From assembly GCA_947465645.1 (NCBI GenBank), contig CANIBQ010000004.1, positions 1 through 64,000 on the forward strand: a stretch of 64,000 nt of DNA, in the 5' to 3' direction. The DNA is from Acidobacteriota bacterium. Its GTDB lineage: Bacteria; Acidobacteriota; Vicinamibacteria; Vicinamibacterales; UBA2999. A model generated the notes under the pieces. It was not told the DNA's origin, searched no databases, and saw nothing but the letters and a program-made list of their open reading frames with translations. The translations under genes and the position numbers were made by a program. Numbering within the stretch: the first letter of the stretch is position 1; every line of letters starts with the position of its first letter. Positions 10,945 to 19,314 of the stretch are shown here, one piece after another.

Positions 10945-12009
10945 TCATATCGGGCGCATGAAACGGCCGCCCGCGACCCGAACGACCATTCCACTCAGTT
11001 CCAGCTCGAGTAAGCGAGGCAGAAGGCGGACGCCATCGACGCCTGAAATGCCCGCCAGCCCATCAAGATCATACGCGTGTCCGGACTCCATGACTGCAAC
11101 CAGGGGATCGGTGGAAGTCATTGCACTGGAAACATTTGGCCCGCTGCCGTCACGGGTGCCGCGGCGTGGCGTCAGGCCCATCTCTTCTACGATATCGTCC
11201 GCACACTCGACAATCTTTGCCCCGTCGCGAATCAGGGCGTGGCCGCCGCGGTTCCGTCCGCTCAGGACGTTGCCCGGCACGGCCATGACATCGCGCCCCT
11301 GCTCGAGCGCGCAGGCAGCCGTGATGAGCGAGCCGGAGTTCTCCGAGGCCTCGATGACAACGACCGCGCGAGACAGGCCGCTGATGATGCGGTTGCGGAG
11401 TGGGAAGTGAAACGGCAGCGGCGGCGCGCCTGGCGCAAACTCGCTGATCACCATCCCGCTCGCGGCGATCTCGCCCGCCAGCCCCACGTGCTCGAACGGG
11501 TAGATGCGGTCGAGCCCGGAGCCAAGCACCGCGATCGTGCGGCCGGCACGCAGCGCGCCGCGGTGCGCGGCGGAGTCAACCCCTCGCGCAAGGCCACTGA
11601 CGACGACGATGCCGCGCGCGGCAAGGTCCTCGCCGAGACGCGCGGCGGTCTCGAGCGCCACGGCCGACGCCGCGCGCGATCCGACAATCGCGACCGCGGG
11701 GGCGTGCAGTGCCTCGAGGACGCCGCGATACCACAGTGCCGCCGGCGCGTCGGTGGTGGCGAGTAGCGCGGAGGGATAGGCGGGATCGTTCCAGGGCAGC
11801 ACACCGAGCCCGTGAGGCGCGCCCCGCTTTCGCGCGCCGCGCGCCTCGTCGAGATGGAGAGACGCCTGTTCGAGCAGCACGGGATCGTCGGCCCGCAACC
11901 GCTCGGTCAGATTCAGTCTCGAAAGGTTGGAGACAAAGGAGAGCGCCGCCGCTTGGTCGAGTGTCATGCTGAGCTCCCAGGCGGGACACGTGACGGGGGC
12001 AAAGCACAA
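10945..12009 (-). CDS. dprA: DNA-processing protein DprA
   Basis: DprA loads RecA on incoming single-stranded DNA during transformation. This 354-residue protein has an N-terminal SAM-like part, and a Rossmann-like core (about 95-300) with AIVGSRAAS, VVSGLARGVDSAAHRGAL, AVLGSGLDRIYPFEH, ISEFAPG and FPLRNRIISGLS. It ends in a C-terminal winged-helix domain (about 300-354). Start at 12009 is the ORF limit; an internal ATG (MTLDQAAALSF, 14 codons on) is equally plausible because family members begin near it. It heads the dprA-topA-trmFO-xerC order, a cluster also known in Firmicutes. Confidence 0.93.
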   Translation of the reverse strand: MCFAPVTCPAWELSMTLDQAAALSFVSNLSRLNLTERLRADDPVLLEQASLHLDEARGARKRGAPHGLGVLPWNDPAYPSALLATTDAPAALWYRGVLEALHAPAVAIVGSRAASAVALETAARLGEDLAARGIVVVSGLARGVDSAAHRGALRAGRTIAVLGSGLDRIYPFEHVGLAGEIAASGMVISEFAPGAPPLPFHFPLRNRIISGLSRAVVVIEASENSGSLITAACALEQGRDVMAVPGNVLSGRNRGGHALIRDGAKIVECADDIVEEMGLTPRRGTRDGSGPNVSSAMTSTDPLVAVMESGHAYDLDGLAGISGVDGVRLLPRLLELELSGMVVRVAGGRFMRPI

Positions 12010-12177
12010 GAGGCCGGGCCCCGCGCGACGGTAAACCGCCCGCAGTCACCCGACCTCTGTCCTGATTATAGGCACCGTTTCGTCCTGTCTCCACGCGGTG
12101 GCGACGCATTTCGAAAGCACCTTCACGGAGAGCCGACGAATATCCGAACGTTCTGGGCCCAATCGCCATTCCTGCCG

Positions 12178-12193
12178 TGGCACATGGCTTGCT
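12178..12193 (+). promoter_or_regulatory. Sigma54 (RpoN) -24/-12 promoter
   Basis: TGGCAC, five bases (ATGGC), then TTGC matches the sigma54 consensus exactly, with the GG (12179-12180) and GC (12191-12192) dinucleotides 12 nt apart. Transcription would begin near 12204, about 66 nt before the ATG of the TPR gene at 12270. The window also encodes an NtrC-type activator with a GAFTGA loop. The rest of the 260-nt gap 12010-12269 shows no gene. Confidence 0.65.
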
Positions 12194-12269
12194 CAACCGT
12201 AGTAAGCCATTGAAACGTAAAGCGCTTGCGCCTCGCGCGAGCGAGTGACTATATTTGGGCCACCCTACG

Positions 12270-12623
12270 ATGCGCACTGTGTCTCTCCTGGTCGTCACGC
12301 TCTTCGCGCTCGGCGCCGTTCCGCTCGCCGCTGATGCGCGAAGTGACGCCAAGAAGCAAATGGAGTTCGGCATCGAGGTCGCGCAGCGCGGCTTGTGGCG
12401 CGAGGCCATCTACCGGTGGGAGCGGGCGGCGATGATCGACCCGACCTATGCGGCCGCCCACAACAATCTCGCGATCGCATGGGAGCACGAAGGCGAACTC
12501 CCCAAGGCGCGCGCGGCCTATGAAAAGGCGATCGAGCTCGAGCCGAACAACACGTTCATCAAGCAGAACTACGAGCTGTTCAAGGAAATCAATGACCGCA
12601 CGACTCGTCAGGACACTCAGTAG
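12270..12623 (+). CDS. Small exported tetratricopeptide-repeat protein
   Basis: A 117-residue protein with a signal peptide (RTVSLLVVTLFALGAVPLAADA, about 2-23) followed by two to three TPR helices pairs (FGIEVAQRGLWREAIYRWERA; YAAAHNNLAIAWEHEGELPKARAAYEKAIEL). It probably scaffolds a periplasmic complex with the lipoprotein encoded immediately after, whose start codon lies inside this gene. ATG 12270 is used; a TTG at 12255 is in frame but lacks support. A sigma54-type promoter lies upstream. Confidence 0.8.
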   Translation: MRTVSLLVVTLFALGAVPLAADARSDAKKQMEFGIEVAQRGLWREAIYRWERAAMIDPTYAAAHNNLAIAWEHEGELPKARAAYEKAIELEPNNTFIKQNYELFKEINDRTTRQDTQ

Positions 12624-13377
12624 CCTCGCTGCGGTCGCCCTGACCGTTGCGTGTACGAACTACTACGAAATTCCCATCGAGACGCCGATCCGCCCGAAAC
12701 TTGACGTGTCCGCGTTCCAGCGCGTGCTGGTGGCCGGATTCATCTCGGGCGGCACCGACGACGTGGATGGCAACCTCGAGACGACGCGGCTGTTGCGGAG
12801 TCAGCTGCGGACCAAGTCGGAGATGCGCGTCATCGATACGGACGTGCTGCCGCTGATGGACGTCGCGAGCGAAGGGCAACCCGTGCCCGCGCCAGCCGCG
12901 GAGCCGGCCCTGGCGGCCGGCCCTGGCGCCACGGTCCCGGGCGTCATCAAGGACGACAAGGACCTCGAACCCTACGAGCACCTGTTCGCCGACGTCGAGT
13001 ACTGGAAGAAGATCGGCGAAGAGTACCAGCAGCCGCTGATCGTCACCGGGACCGTGATGTTCGCGCCGCAGCAGCGCGCCGGGATCGTCCAGCGCGACCA
13101 GGAGGTCTACGACTCGCTGGGCCGCCGCCGGGTCGTCCCGGTTCGGACCTACATGGAGCGCAAGGGGTTCGTGCTCAAGCCCCGGTTCATCTTCATCGAC
13201 GGCAGGACCGGCGCGGTGCTTCACTCGGAGAACTTCCGGGAGGAGATTCTGTACAACGCGAACCAGACGACCCCGGCCCTGTCCTCGTATTTCGAGCTCA
13301 TGGACCGGCTCATCCCGAGCTTCCTGAGCACGCTCAGCAGCCAGAAAATCAAGGGAACCCGCGTTCTGCTCCAGTAG
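12592..13377 (+). CDS. Outer-membrane lipoprotein of unknown function
   Basis: A 261-residue protein beginning MTARLVRTLSSLAAVALTVAC, a lipoprotein signal ending in the lipobox TVAC with Cys at position 21. The mature part is soluble and alpha/beta-like. A conserved-looking block LIVTGTVMFAPQQRAG is followed by RFIFIDGRTGAVLHSENF and ends with repeated LIPSFLSTL helices. I do not recognise the family with certainty; the layout resembles lipoproteins that bind other envelope proteins. ATG 12592 overlaps the TPR gene by 32 nt, indicating coupling. The gene precedes rplU by 127 nt. Confidence 0.75.
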   Translation: MTARLVRTLSSLAAVALTVACTNYYEIPIETPIRPKLDVSAFQRVLVAGFISGGTDDVDGNLETTRLLRSQLRTKSEMRVIDTDVLPLMDVASEGQPVPAPAAEPALAAGPGATVPGVIKDDKDLEPYEHLFADVEYWKKIGEEYQQPLIVTGTVMFAPQQRAGIVQRDQEVYDSLGRRRVVPVRTYMERKGFVLKPRFIFIDGRTGAVLHSENFREEILYNANQTTPALSSYFELMDRLIPSFLSTLSSQKIKGTRVLLQ

Positions 13378-13410
13378 GGGAAATGTTCGGTTTTCCTGAA
13401 CCTTGGGTGG

Positions 13411-13431
13411 CATGCCTTGTCAGGCTTGCCA
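13411..13431. repeat. Partial GCC-TTGTCA-GGC palindrome upstream of rplU
   Basis: GCCTTGTCAGGCTTGCC (13415-13431) is one half of the dispersed palindrome found complete at 47717, 55171, 55965 and 56360. It lies in the 127-nt leader of rplU, and TTGTCA 17 nt before TTAAGC could also serve as a weak promoter. A short GCCCC/GGGGC hairpin follows at about 13460-13475. Confidence 0.5.
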
Positions 13432-13504
13432 CCGCTCTGTTAAGCTAAATCCTTTGTGCGAGCCCCTTTGGGGCGCTTCTAGACATCCAACCGAAGGAAA
13501 CGCT

Positions 13505-13819
13505 GTGTACGCCATCATCCAGGCCCGCGGACGCCAGCTCAAGGTGACCAACGGCGCCGTGATTGAAATCGACGGCCCTCCCGGCGAAACCGGGTCCGAG
13601 TTCATTTTCGACCAGGTGCTGCTGGTCGAGAAGGACGCGGGCGACATCCTCGCCGGCGCCCCCTTCGTCGCCAACGCGAAGGTGATCGGCGTCGTCGACG
13701 GCGAGGCGCGCGGCCCGAAGCTTCGCGTGTTCAAGAAGAAGCGCCGCAAGGGCTACCGGAAGACGCGCGGTCACCGCAGCATCTTCACCCGCGTGCGCAT
13801 TACCGACATCCAGGTGTAA
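13505..13819 (+). CDS. rplU: 50S ribosomal protein L21
   Basis: This 104-residue protein has the L21 profile: [13 protein letters not shown] at the start, an internal DQVLLVE, and the strongly basic C-terminal block [16 protein letters not shown]. Start is GTG 13505, preceded by AAGGAAA 4 nt upstream; the frame is open from 13403 but the upstream residues are not L21-like. It is followed after 2 nt by rpmA, the universal L21-L27 pairing. Confidence 0.96.
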   Translation: MYAIIQARGRQLKVTNGAVIEIDGPPGETGSEFIFDQVLLVEKDAGDILAGAPFVANAKVIGVVDGEARGPKLRVFKKKRRKGYRKTRGHRSIFTRVRITDIQV

Positions 13820-13821
13820 CG

Positions 13822-14079
13822 ATGGCTACAAAAAAAGGTCAGGGCAGTTCCCGCAACGGCCGCGACAGCAATGCCCAGCGGCTCGGCGTGAAGCGTCACG
13901 ATGGCAACATCGTCACGGGCGGATCGATCCTCGTGCGCCAGAAGGGCCGCCGCTTCGAGCCCGGGCTCAATGTCGGGCTGGGCAAGGACCACACGCTGTT
14001 TGCGAAGATTGACGGCAAGGTCCGATTCGAAGACCACGGCCGGCACGGCCGCCGTATCTCGATCCTTCCAGTCGAGTAA
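13822..14079 (+). CDS. rpmA: 50S ribosomal protein L27
   Basis: An 85-residue protein beginning [20 protein letters not shown], with the L27 core [21 protein letters not shown]. The N-terminus has the lysine-rich arm reaching the peptidyl-transferase centre and lacks the cleaved extension known in Firmicutes. It lies 2 nt after rplU and 23 nt before obgE. Confidence 0.97.
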   Translation: MATKKGQGSSRNGRDSNAQRLGVKRHDGNIVTGGSILVRQKGRRFEPGLNVGLGKDHTLFAKIDGKVRFEDHGRHGRRISILPVE

Positions 14080-14102
14080 CCCCGAGGCCGTATACTGATC
14101 TC

Positions 14103-15149
14103 GTGTTCGTCGACGAGGTAGAGATTCACGTGGCCGCCGGCGACGGCGGGCGCGGGTGCCTCAGCTTCCGCCGCGAAAAGTTCGTACCGCGCGGCGGGCC
14201 GGACGGTGGAGACGGCGGGAACGGCGGCTCGGTCTACATTGTCGCCAGCCGCACCAAGAACACCCTCCTCGACTTCCGCTACCACCCCGAATTCGAAGCG
14301 GCCGCCGGCCAGGGCGGCATGGGCAACAACAGGACCGGCTTCACCGCCGAGGACCTCGAGATCGAGGTCCCGCTCGGCACGCTCGTCTTCGAGAAGGACC
14401 CGGAAGATGGCCAGATGCACCTGCTGGCCGACCTCGCGAACGAGGGCGAGCGGCTCCTGGTCGCCAAAGGCGGACGCGGGGGGCGCGGCAACTCGCGATT
14501 CACCTCGTCCACCAACCGCGCGCCGCGCCGCACGGAGCCCGGGATCGAAGGCGAGGAACGCCACCTCCGGCTGGAGCTCAAGCTGCTCGCCGACGCGGGC
14601 ATCGTCGGTTTTCCCAACGCCGGCAAGTCGACGCTCATCTCCCGCATCTCCGCGGCGCGGCCGAAGATCGCCGACTACCCTTTCACGACGCTGATCCCGA
14701 ACCTCGGCGTGGTGTCGCTCAGCGGGGACCGGACTTTCGTGGTGGCGGACGTGCCCGGCTTGATCGCGGGGGCGCACAGCGGGCACGGGCTTGGGGACCG
14801 GTTCCTGCGCCACATCGAGCGGACCAAAGTGCTGATACACCTGGTGGACGTGTCGAGCGGCTCCGGACGCGATCCTGTTGAGGATTTCGACACGATTCTC
14901 GAGGAGCTCCGGCTGTTCAATCCCGAGGTGACCGCAAAGCCGCAGCTCGTCGCCGCGACCAAGATTGACGCACTCGACGATCCGTCCCGCCTCGAGCGGC
15001 TCGAACGCCACGTGCGCGAGCGCAATCTCCCGTTCCACACGATCTCCGCGGTGACCGGGGACGGCGTGGATCGGCTGGTGGAGGCCGCATGGCGCGAGAT
15101 CGCAGCCGTACGGTCAGCCGACGCGGAGATGACGGCACTCGAGAAGTGA
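14103..15149 (+). CDS. obgE: Obg/CgtA GTPase (ribosome assembly)
   Basis: A 348-residue GTPase with the glycine-rich Obg domain (1-158; [33 protein letters not shown]) and a GTPase domain. G1 is [10 protein letters not shown]2/switch I YPFTT, G3 DVPGLI, G4 TKID and G5 SAVTGDG. It binds the 50S subunit and acts in late ribosome maturation and growth control. Start is GTG 14103. The stop overlaps the nadD start (TGATG). It lacks the C-terminal OCT domain of some Gram-positive Obg proteins. Confidence 0.97.
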   Translation: MFVDEVEIHVAAGDGGRGCLSFRREKFVPRGGPDGGDGGNGGSVYIVASRTKNTLLDFRYHPEFEAAAGQGGMGNNRTGFTAEDLEIEVPLGTLVFEKDPEDGQMHLLADLANEGERLLVAKGGRGGRGNSRFTSSTNRAPRRTEPGIEGEERHLRLELKLLADAGIVGFPNAGKSTLISRISAARPKIADYPFTTLIPNLGVVSLSGDRTFVVADVPGLIAGAHSGHGLGDRFLRHIERTKVLIHLVDVSSGSGRDPVEDFDTILEELRLFNPEVTAKPQLVAATKIDALDDPSRLERLERHVRERNLPFHTISAVTGDGVDRLVEAAWREIAAVRSADAEMTALEK

Positions 15150-15793
15150 TGCGGCGACTCGGAGTGCTGGGCGGCACCTTCGATCCGATTCACTACGGCC
15201 ACCTCGACGCCGCGGAGGCCGCGCGGGAGGCGGTCTCGCTCGACGAGGTGCTCTTCCTGCCCGCGCACGATCAGCCGCTGCGTGCCCGGGACCCGCACGC
15301 CAGCGGGTTTCACCGCTTCGCGATGGCGGCCCTGGCGATTGCCGGATACCCCGGCTACCGCGTCTCGGACATGGAGCTCGTGCGCGAAGGCACCTCTTAT
15401 ACGATCGACACGCTTCGGGACCTCCACGCCGAGGGCTGGGACGCATCGCAACTTTTTTTCATTCTCGGCACCGATGCGTTTGCAGAAATTGCCAACTGGC
15501 GCGGCTACCCGGCTGTCGTCGAGGCGGCCAGGTTCGTGGTGATCGCGCGCCCCGGTACGACGCTTGATGCGGCGCTGGCCAGGGCCCCCGAGCTGCGCAC
15601 GCGGGTCTCGCTGGTGGAAGCGCACACCCGCGACGTGTCCTCCACCGCCATCCGCGGACGTCTCTCCGCGCAGCAATCGATTGACGATCTCGTGCCCGCG
15701 GCGGTCGCGCGGCACATCCTCGCGCATCACCTTTACGGAGCGGTAGACCACTTGCATGGCGAAGACGAGCGCATCGGCCACCAAAACCACTAA
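15149..15793 (+). CDS. nadD: Nicotinate-mononucleotide adenylyltransferase
   Basis: This enzyme transfers AMP to nicotinate mononucleotide in NAD synthesis. The 214-residue protein begins RRLGVLGGTFDPIHYGHL, which contains the nucleotidyltransferase motif GGTFDPIHxGH. It also has PAHDQPL, SYTIDTLRDL and LFFILGTDAF, and the second signature near the end DVSSTAIRGRL (SSTxIR). ATG 15149 overlaps the obgE stop; the frame is open from 15089 but the homology starts here. The 3' end overlaps rsfS by 38 nt. Confidence 0.96.
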   Translation: MRRLGVLGGTFDPIHYGHLDAAEAAREAVSLDEVLFLPAHDQPLRARDPHASGFHRFAMAALAIAGYPGYRVSDMELVREGTSYTIDTLRDLHAEGWDASQLFFILGTDAFAEIANWRGYPAVVEAARFVVIARPGTTLDAALARAPELRTRVSLVEAHTRDVSSTAIRGRLSAQQSIDDLVPAAVARHILAHHLYGAVDHLHGEDERIGHQNH

Positions 15794-16205
15794 GCCCCGG
15801 ACGCCGCGGCTTCCGAAGTCCGTCGCCGGGGCGGTAAGCGCCGCGCGCGACAAGAAGGCGCTCAACATCGTCGTACTCGACCTCCGCAAGGCAGACGGCT
15901 TCACCGACTACTTCGTGATCTGCACGGGCAGCAACACCCGGCAGATCCACGCGATTGCCGACGGGGTGAAGGACACGCTGCGGGAAGAATTCGCGGAGCG
16001 AACGGCGCATAGCGAAGGGATCGAGAAATCCGAGTGGATCCTGCTCGACTACTTCAACTTTGTCGTGCATGTCTTCAGCCGCGACTGCCGGGCGTTCTAC
16101 GACCTGGAGCGCCTCTGGGGGAGCGCGGAGCGGTACGAGTTCCCGGACATCGAGCCCCCCGCGGCCCCTTCTCGGCCACCGGCTTCGCCACTTCGGCGAG
16201 AGTAG
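15756..16205 (+). CDS. rsfS: Ribosomal silencing factor RsfS
   Basis: A 149-residue protein; the RsfS/Iojap domain (about 25-130) shows DLRKADGFTDYFVICTGSN and GIEKSEWILLDYFNFVVHVF. RsfS binds L14 and blocks subunit joining under starvation. The N-terminal 25 residues are Lys/Thr/Pro-rich and the tail Pro-rich. Start ATG 15756 lies inside nadD. The nadD-rsfS order is widespread. Confidence 0.95.
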   Translation: MAKTSASATKTTKPRTPRLPKSVAGAVSAARDKKALNIVVLDLRKADGFTDYFVICTGSNTRQIHAIADGVKDTLREEFAERTAHSEGIEKSEWILLDYFNFVVHVFSRDCRAFYDLERLWGSAERYEFPDIEPPAAPSRPPASPLRRE

Positions 16206-16828
16206 CCGCAGACGCACTCATCGCGGCCACGCTCGCGCCCCGCTGCGCCGCGTGCGCGGAACTCCTCGATCATCCTGTAGAGGGTGCGGTCTGCGGCCGG
16301 TGCTGGGCCGCCGCCCGCTGCGCCGCCGGTCGCCATGAGGGTGCCCTGCGGGACATCATCCACGCGTTCAAGTACGAGGGACGGCGCTCGCTCGCGCGCC
16401 CGCTCGCCGCCATGATGCGCGAATCAGGCGCCGATCTCCTGAGGGACGCCGGCTGTGTCGTCCCAGTCCCGCTCCACCCGTGGCGCCGGCTGCGCCGCGG
16501 GTTCAACCAGGCCAGGGATCTGGCCACTCACCTGGGCGTCCCGGTCGCCGACGTCCTCTGGCGCGTCCGCGCGACATCCCCCCAGGCCGGACTGACTGCC
16601 GCCGCGCGGCGACGCAACGTGCGTCACGCGTTTCGACTGTCGCCGTTCCTCTCGCGGTCCCGACGAACCGGACTCATTCTCGATCGCGTGATCGTGGTGG
16701 TGGACGATGTGCGGACGACCGGGGCGACGCTGGAGGCGTGCGCGTCCGCGTTGAGAGAGGCGGGCGCGCGCGAGGTGCGGATCCTGACCGCGGCGCACGC
16801 GGAGCTGCGTGCGGGGAGTGGTTTGTAG
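16202..16828 (+). CDS. ComF-family phosphoribosyltransferase-like protein, start unclear
   Basis: Homology begins with LAPRCAACAELL and a second Cys pair CGRCW, the ComF zinc-ribbon. The core has AFKYEGRRSLARPLA, PVPLHPWRRLRRGFNQA and the PRTase signature VIVVVDDVRTTGATLEAC near the end. ComF proteins assist DNA uptake in natural transformation, which fits dprA nearby. The frame is clear, but no ATG, GTG or TTG occurs between GTG 16034 (deep in rsfS, giving about 56 unrelated residues) and ATG 16412 (which would delete the zinc part). The coordinate given is where homology and the rsfS stop meet, with GTA at that point. Confidence 0.8.
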   Translation, partial: VAADALIAATLAPRCAACAELLDHPVEGAVCGRCWAAARCAAGRHEGALRDIIHAFKYEGRRSLARPLAAMMRESGADLLRDAGCVVPVPLHPWRRLRRGFNQARDLATHLGVPVADVLWRVRATSPQAGLTAAARRRNVRHAFRLSPFLSRSRRTGLILDRVIVVVDDVRTTGATLEACASALREAGAREVRILTAAHAELRAGSGL

Positions 16829-17440
16829 CTACAGACCTCGTACGACCGCGTCGTACACGTCCGCGGCGACGAGGTCGCGGTCGCGGTCCGCATCGAGGCG
16901 TACCCATCCGCCCTGGGCCTGGCGCAGGTAGCTGTCGCGCACGCGCCCGAGCAGGGCCAGGTCGCGCTCGTACTTGTCGCGATCGGCTGTTTTCCGCCGG
17001 GCCGATACCTCGGGCGGGATATCCAGCAGGATCGTCACGTCAGGCTGCGGCAGGTATTTCTGGATCTCGAGCAGCCAGCTGGCCTCGAGTCCCTGCGCTT
17101 CTCCGTACGCGACGCTCGACGCCAGGTAGCGGTCGCAGACGAGGATGGTCCCCGCCTCTTTCTCGCGAATGATCTCCGCCTTCTTCTCATAGCGGTTGGC
17201 CACGTAGAGCAGCTGCATCACGTCCGCGCCGTAATCGCGGCCGCCGCGAAGCGCGGTGCCGATCTCGGAACCGATCGTGGTCTGGTAGTCAGGAAAGGAC
17301 AGGAGTTGCACGGAACGGCCGTCCACGATCAGCCGGTCGCGGAGCCGCTCGGCCTGGGTCTGCTTGCCGCTCTGGTCGAGCCCTTCGAACGCGACGAGTA
17401 GGCCGGGTGCTATGGACCCGGCGGGCTTAGGACCCGCCAT
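16829..17440 (-). CDS. tmk: Thymidylate kinase
   Basis: This enzyme phosphorylates dTMP to dTDP. The 203-residue protein has P-loop FEGLDQSGKQTQ (residues about 18-29), substrate motif SFPDY, CDRYLASSVAYGEAQG (DRY motif) and a LID region RRKTADRDKYERD. The P-loop has Gln after the Lys, where Ser or Thr is usual; related variants (GK-x-TQ) are known in some bacterial Tmk proteins. The first dozen residues (MAGPKPAGSIAPG) are encoded by a palindromic repeat. The start codon overlaps the lysA stop by 1 nt. It faces comF tail to tail with no gap, so no terminator space exists. Confidence 0.93.
   Translation of the reverse strand: MAGPKPAGSIAPGLLVAFEGLDQSGKQTQAERLRDRLIVDGRSVQLLSFPDYQTTIGSEIGTALRGGRDYGADVMQLLYVANRYEKKAEIIREKEAGTILVCDRYLASSVAYGEAQGLEASWLLEIQKYLPQPDVTILLDIPPEVSARRKTADRDKYERDLALLGRVRDSYLRQAQGGWVRLDADRDRDLVAADVYDAVVRGL
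17402..17438. repeat. GGGTCC-type palindrome at the tmk 5' end
   Basis: GCCGGGTGC/GGACCCGGC (17403-17411, 17415-17423; one mismatch) is followed by GCGGG and ACCCGC arms (17422-17438). The element supplies the first codons of tmk. Its core matches 817, 46014 and 62402. Confidence 0.55.
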
Positions 17441-18684
17441 TACGATTCGAGTGCAAGGACATCATCCAGTGTCTGGCGCCGCCGGATGGTCGTCCATTGG
17501 CCCTGGTCCACGAGCACTTCGGGCGGCAGCATGTGCCGGTTGTAGTTGGATGCCATGACCGACCCGTACGCGCCCGCATCGAGAATCGCGACCAGGTCGC
17601 CCACGTCGAGCGCCGGCATCATCCGCTCCTTGGCGAACACGTCGCTGCTCTCGCAGATCGGCCCAACGATGTCCCAGGGGGTCTCGGGGCCTGGGCGCGG
17701 GACGACGGCGACGATCTCGTGGTACGAGCCGTAGAGCGCCGGACGAATCAGCTCGCCCATGCCCGCGTCGAGGACCGCGAACTTGCGCCCGTCGGAAAAG
17801 TCCTTGACGTCGACCACGCGGGCGACGAGGGCGCCGGATCGGCCGACGACCGCCCGTCCCGGCTCGAGCACGACCGGAATGCCGGATCGGCGCAGTTCGG
17901 GGATCACGGCATTGGCGTAGTCAACCGGACTGATGATTGCCTTGCCTTCGTAGGCAATGCCCAGGCCGCCGCCAAGATCGAGGTGCTCGAGCACAAACCC
18001 GTCGTCCTTGAGCTCCAGCGCGAGCGAGACCAGCGCCTCGGCCGCCCGGCGCAGCGGCTCGATGGTGGTGATCTGGGACCCGATGTGGACGTGCACACCG
18101 GCGAATCGCAGGCCGCGCGTCTCGCGGCGGGCGCGATAGATAGCGCGCGCGTCCGGCAGCGGCACGCCGAACTTGTTGATCCGGAGCCCGGTCGAAATAT
18201 TCGGATGGCTCTTGGCGTCGATGTCCGGGTTGACCCGCAGCGCGACACGCGCCTCACGTCCCTGGGCGCTGGCGATCGCGGCGATGCGATCGAGCTCCCC
18301 GGCCGATTCGGCGTTGATCGTCCCGATGCCGTCCGCGATCGCCGATTCGAGCTCCTCGCGCGTCTTGCCGACGCCGGTGAACACGATCTCGCCCGGCTCG
18401 AAGCCGGCGCGTCTCGCCACCTGGATCTCGCCGCCCGAATTCGCGTCGGCGCGGCTGCCGAGCGATCGGAGGAGGCGCGCGAGCGCGAGCGTCGAGTTCG
18501 CCTTCAGCGCGTAGTGGATGGCATGCGGGTACGACGTGAACGCCGCGTCGATCGCGCGGTAGGCATCGCGGATCGACGCCGCGCTGTAGATGTAGAGCGG
18601 CGTGCCGATGCGCTCGACGATCGATTCAATGCTGACGCCGTCGCATGCGAGTCGGTTGTCTGTGAGCTGGAACGATTGGTTCAC
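17440..18684 (-). CDS. lysA: Diaminopimelate decarboxylase
   Basis: This PLP enzyme converts meso-diaminopimelate to lysine. The 414-residue, fold-type III protein has PLP lysine in HYALKANSTL, the helix VFTGVGKT, HVHIGSQ, the phosphate-binding glycine loop LGGGLGI, EPGRAVVG and the second-subunit Cys motif GPICESSDVFAKER. GTG 18684 is used because homology (NQSFQLTDNRLACDGVSIE) begins there, although the frame is open to 19191. The start lies only 18 nt from the divergent sigma gene start. tmk follows with a 1-nt overlap. Confidence 0.95.
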   Translation of the reverse strand: MNQSFQLTDNRLACDGVSIESIVERIGTPLYIYSAASIRDAYRAIDAAFTSYPHAIHYALKANSTLALARLLRSLGSRADANSGGEIQVARRAGFEPGEIVFTGVGKTREELESAIADGIGTINAESAGELDRIAAIASAQGREARVALRVNPDIDAKSHPNISTGLRINKFGVPLPDARAIYRARRETRGLRFAGVHVHIGSQITTIEPLRRAAEALVSLALELKDDGFVLEHLDLGGGLGIAYEGKAIISPVDYANAVIPELRRSGIPVVLEPGRAVVGRSGALVARVVDVKDFSDGRKFAVLDAGMGELIRPALYGSYHEIVAVVPRPGPETPWDIVGPICESSDVFAKERMMPALDVGDLVAILDAGAYGSVMASNYNRHMLPPEVLVDQGQWTTIRRRQTLDDVLALES

Positions 18685-18702
18685 GAGCGTTCGAATGTTA
18701 TC

Positions 18703-19314
18703 ATGCGCCCTATCGACACGCCCACGCCGGCCATCGACGACATCATCGAGCGCTGCCTCGGCGGCGATCAGGACGCGTGGAATCAGATCGTCGGCCTTCA
18801 CTGGCGCAAGGTGTTCAACGTCGCGTACAAGTTCGTCGGCCGCCACGATCTCGCCGAGGAGCTCGCGCAGGACGTCTTCCTCAAGCTGTTCAAATCGCTC
18901 GACACGTTCGATCGCCGCGCCAACTTCCAGACCTGGCTGATCAGCGTGAGCCGTAACCTGTGCATCGACCACTACCGCAGCGTCCGCAAGGAGCGCGAGA
19001 GCATCGCCCGCGACGTCGATCCCGCCGCCCTCGCGCCGGTCGCGCCAGGGAGGAGCCAGCATGCGGCGCTCGAGCACCGCGACCGCGTCGAGCTGCTGCG
19101 CGCCGCGCTCGACACGCTGGCGCCCACGCTTCGCACCGCGGTGATGCTGCGCGACATCCAGGAGTTGACCTACCTGGAGATCGCCGATCAACTCGACCTG
19201 CCCGAAGGCACCGTGAAGTCGCGCATCAACCGCGGAAGGACCGAGCTGGCACGCCAGATCCAGAAACTGCGCGAACAGCAGGACGCGTCACCGAGAACCG
19301 GAGTCCCACGATGA
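18703..19314 (+). CDS. ECF-like sigma70-family RNA polymerase sigma factor
   Basis: A 203-residue protein with region 2 (about 15-90; FNVAYKFVGRHDLAEELAQDVFLKLF and WLISVSRNLCIDHYRS) and region 4 (about 130-190; LRDIQELTYLEIADQLDLPEGTVKSRINRGR). There is no region 1 or 3, which defines group 4 (ECF). It directs transcription of an unidentified regulon. ATG 18703 is the first start after the lysA start. No anti-sigma gene follows; the next gene is a STAS protein, with a 4-nt overlap (ATGA). Confidence 0.92.
   Translation: MRPIDTPTPAIDDIIERCLGGDQDAWNQIVGLHWRKVFNVAYKFVGRHDLAEELAQDVFLKLFKSLDTFDRRANFQTWLISVSRNLCIDHYRSVRKERESIARDVDPAALAPVAPGRSQHAALEHRDRVELLRAALDTLAPTLRTAVMLRDIQELTYLEIADQLDLPEGTVKSRINRGRTELARQIQKLREQQDASPRTGVPR

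Noticed and set aside
17440..19191. Extension of lysA to a 583-codon protein
   Set aside because: The extra 169 residues run antisense through the sigma-factor gene and are not LysA-like; homology begins at the GTG at 18684.
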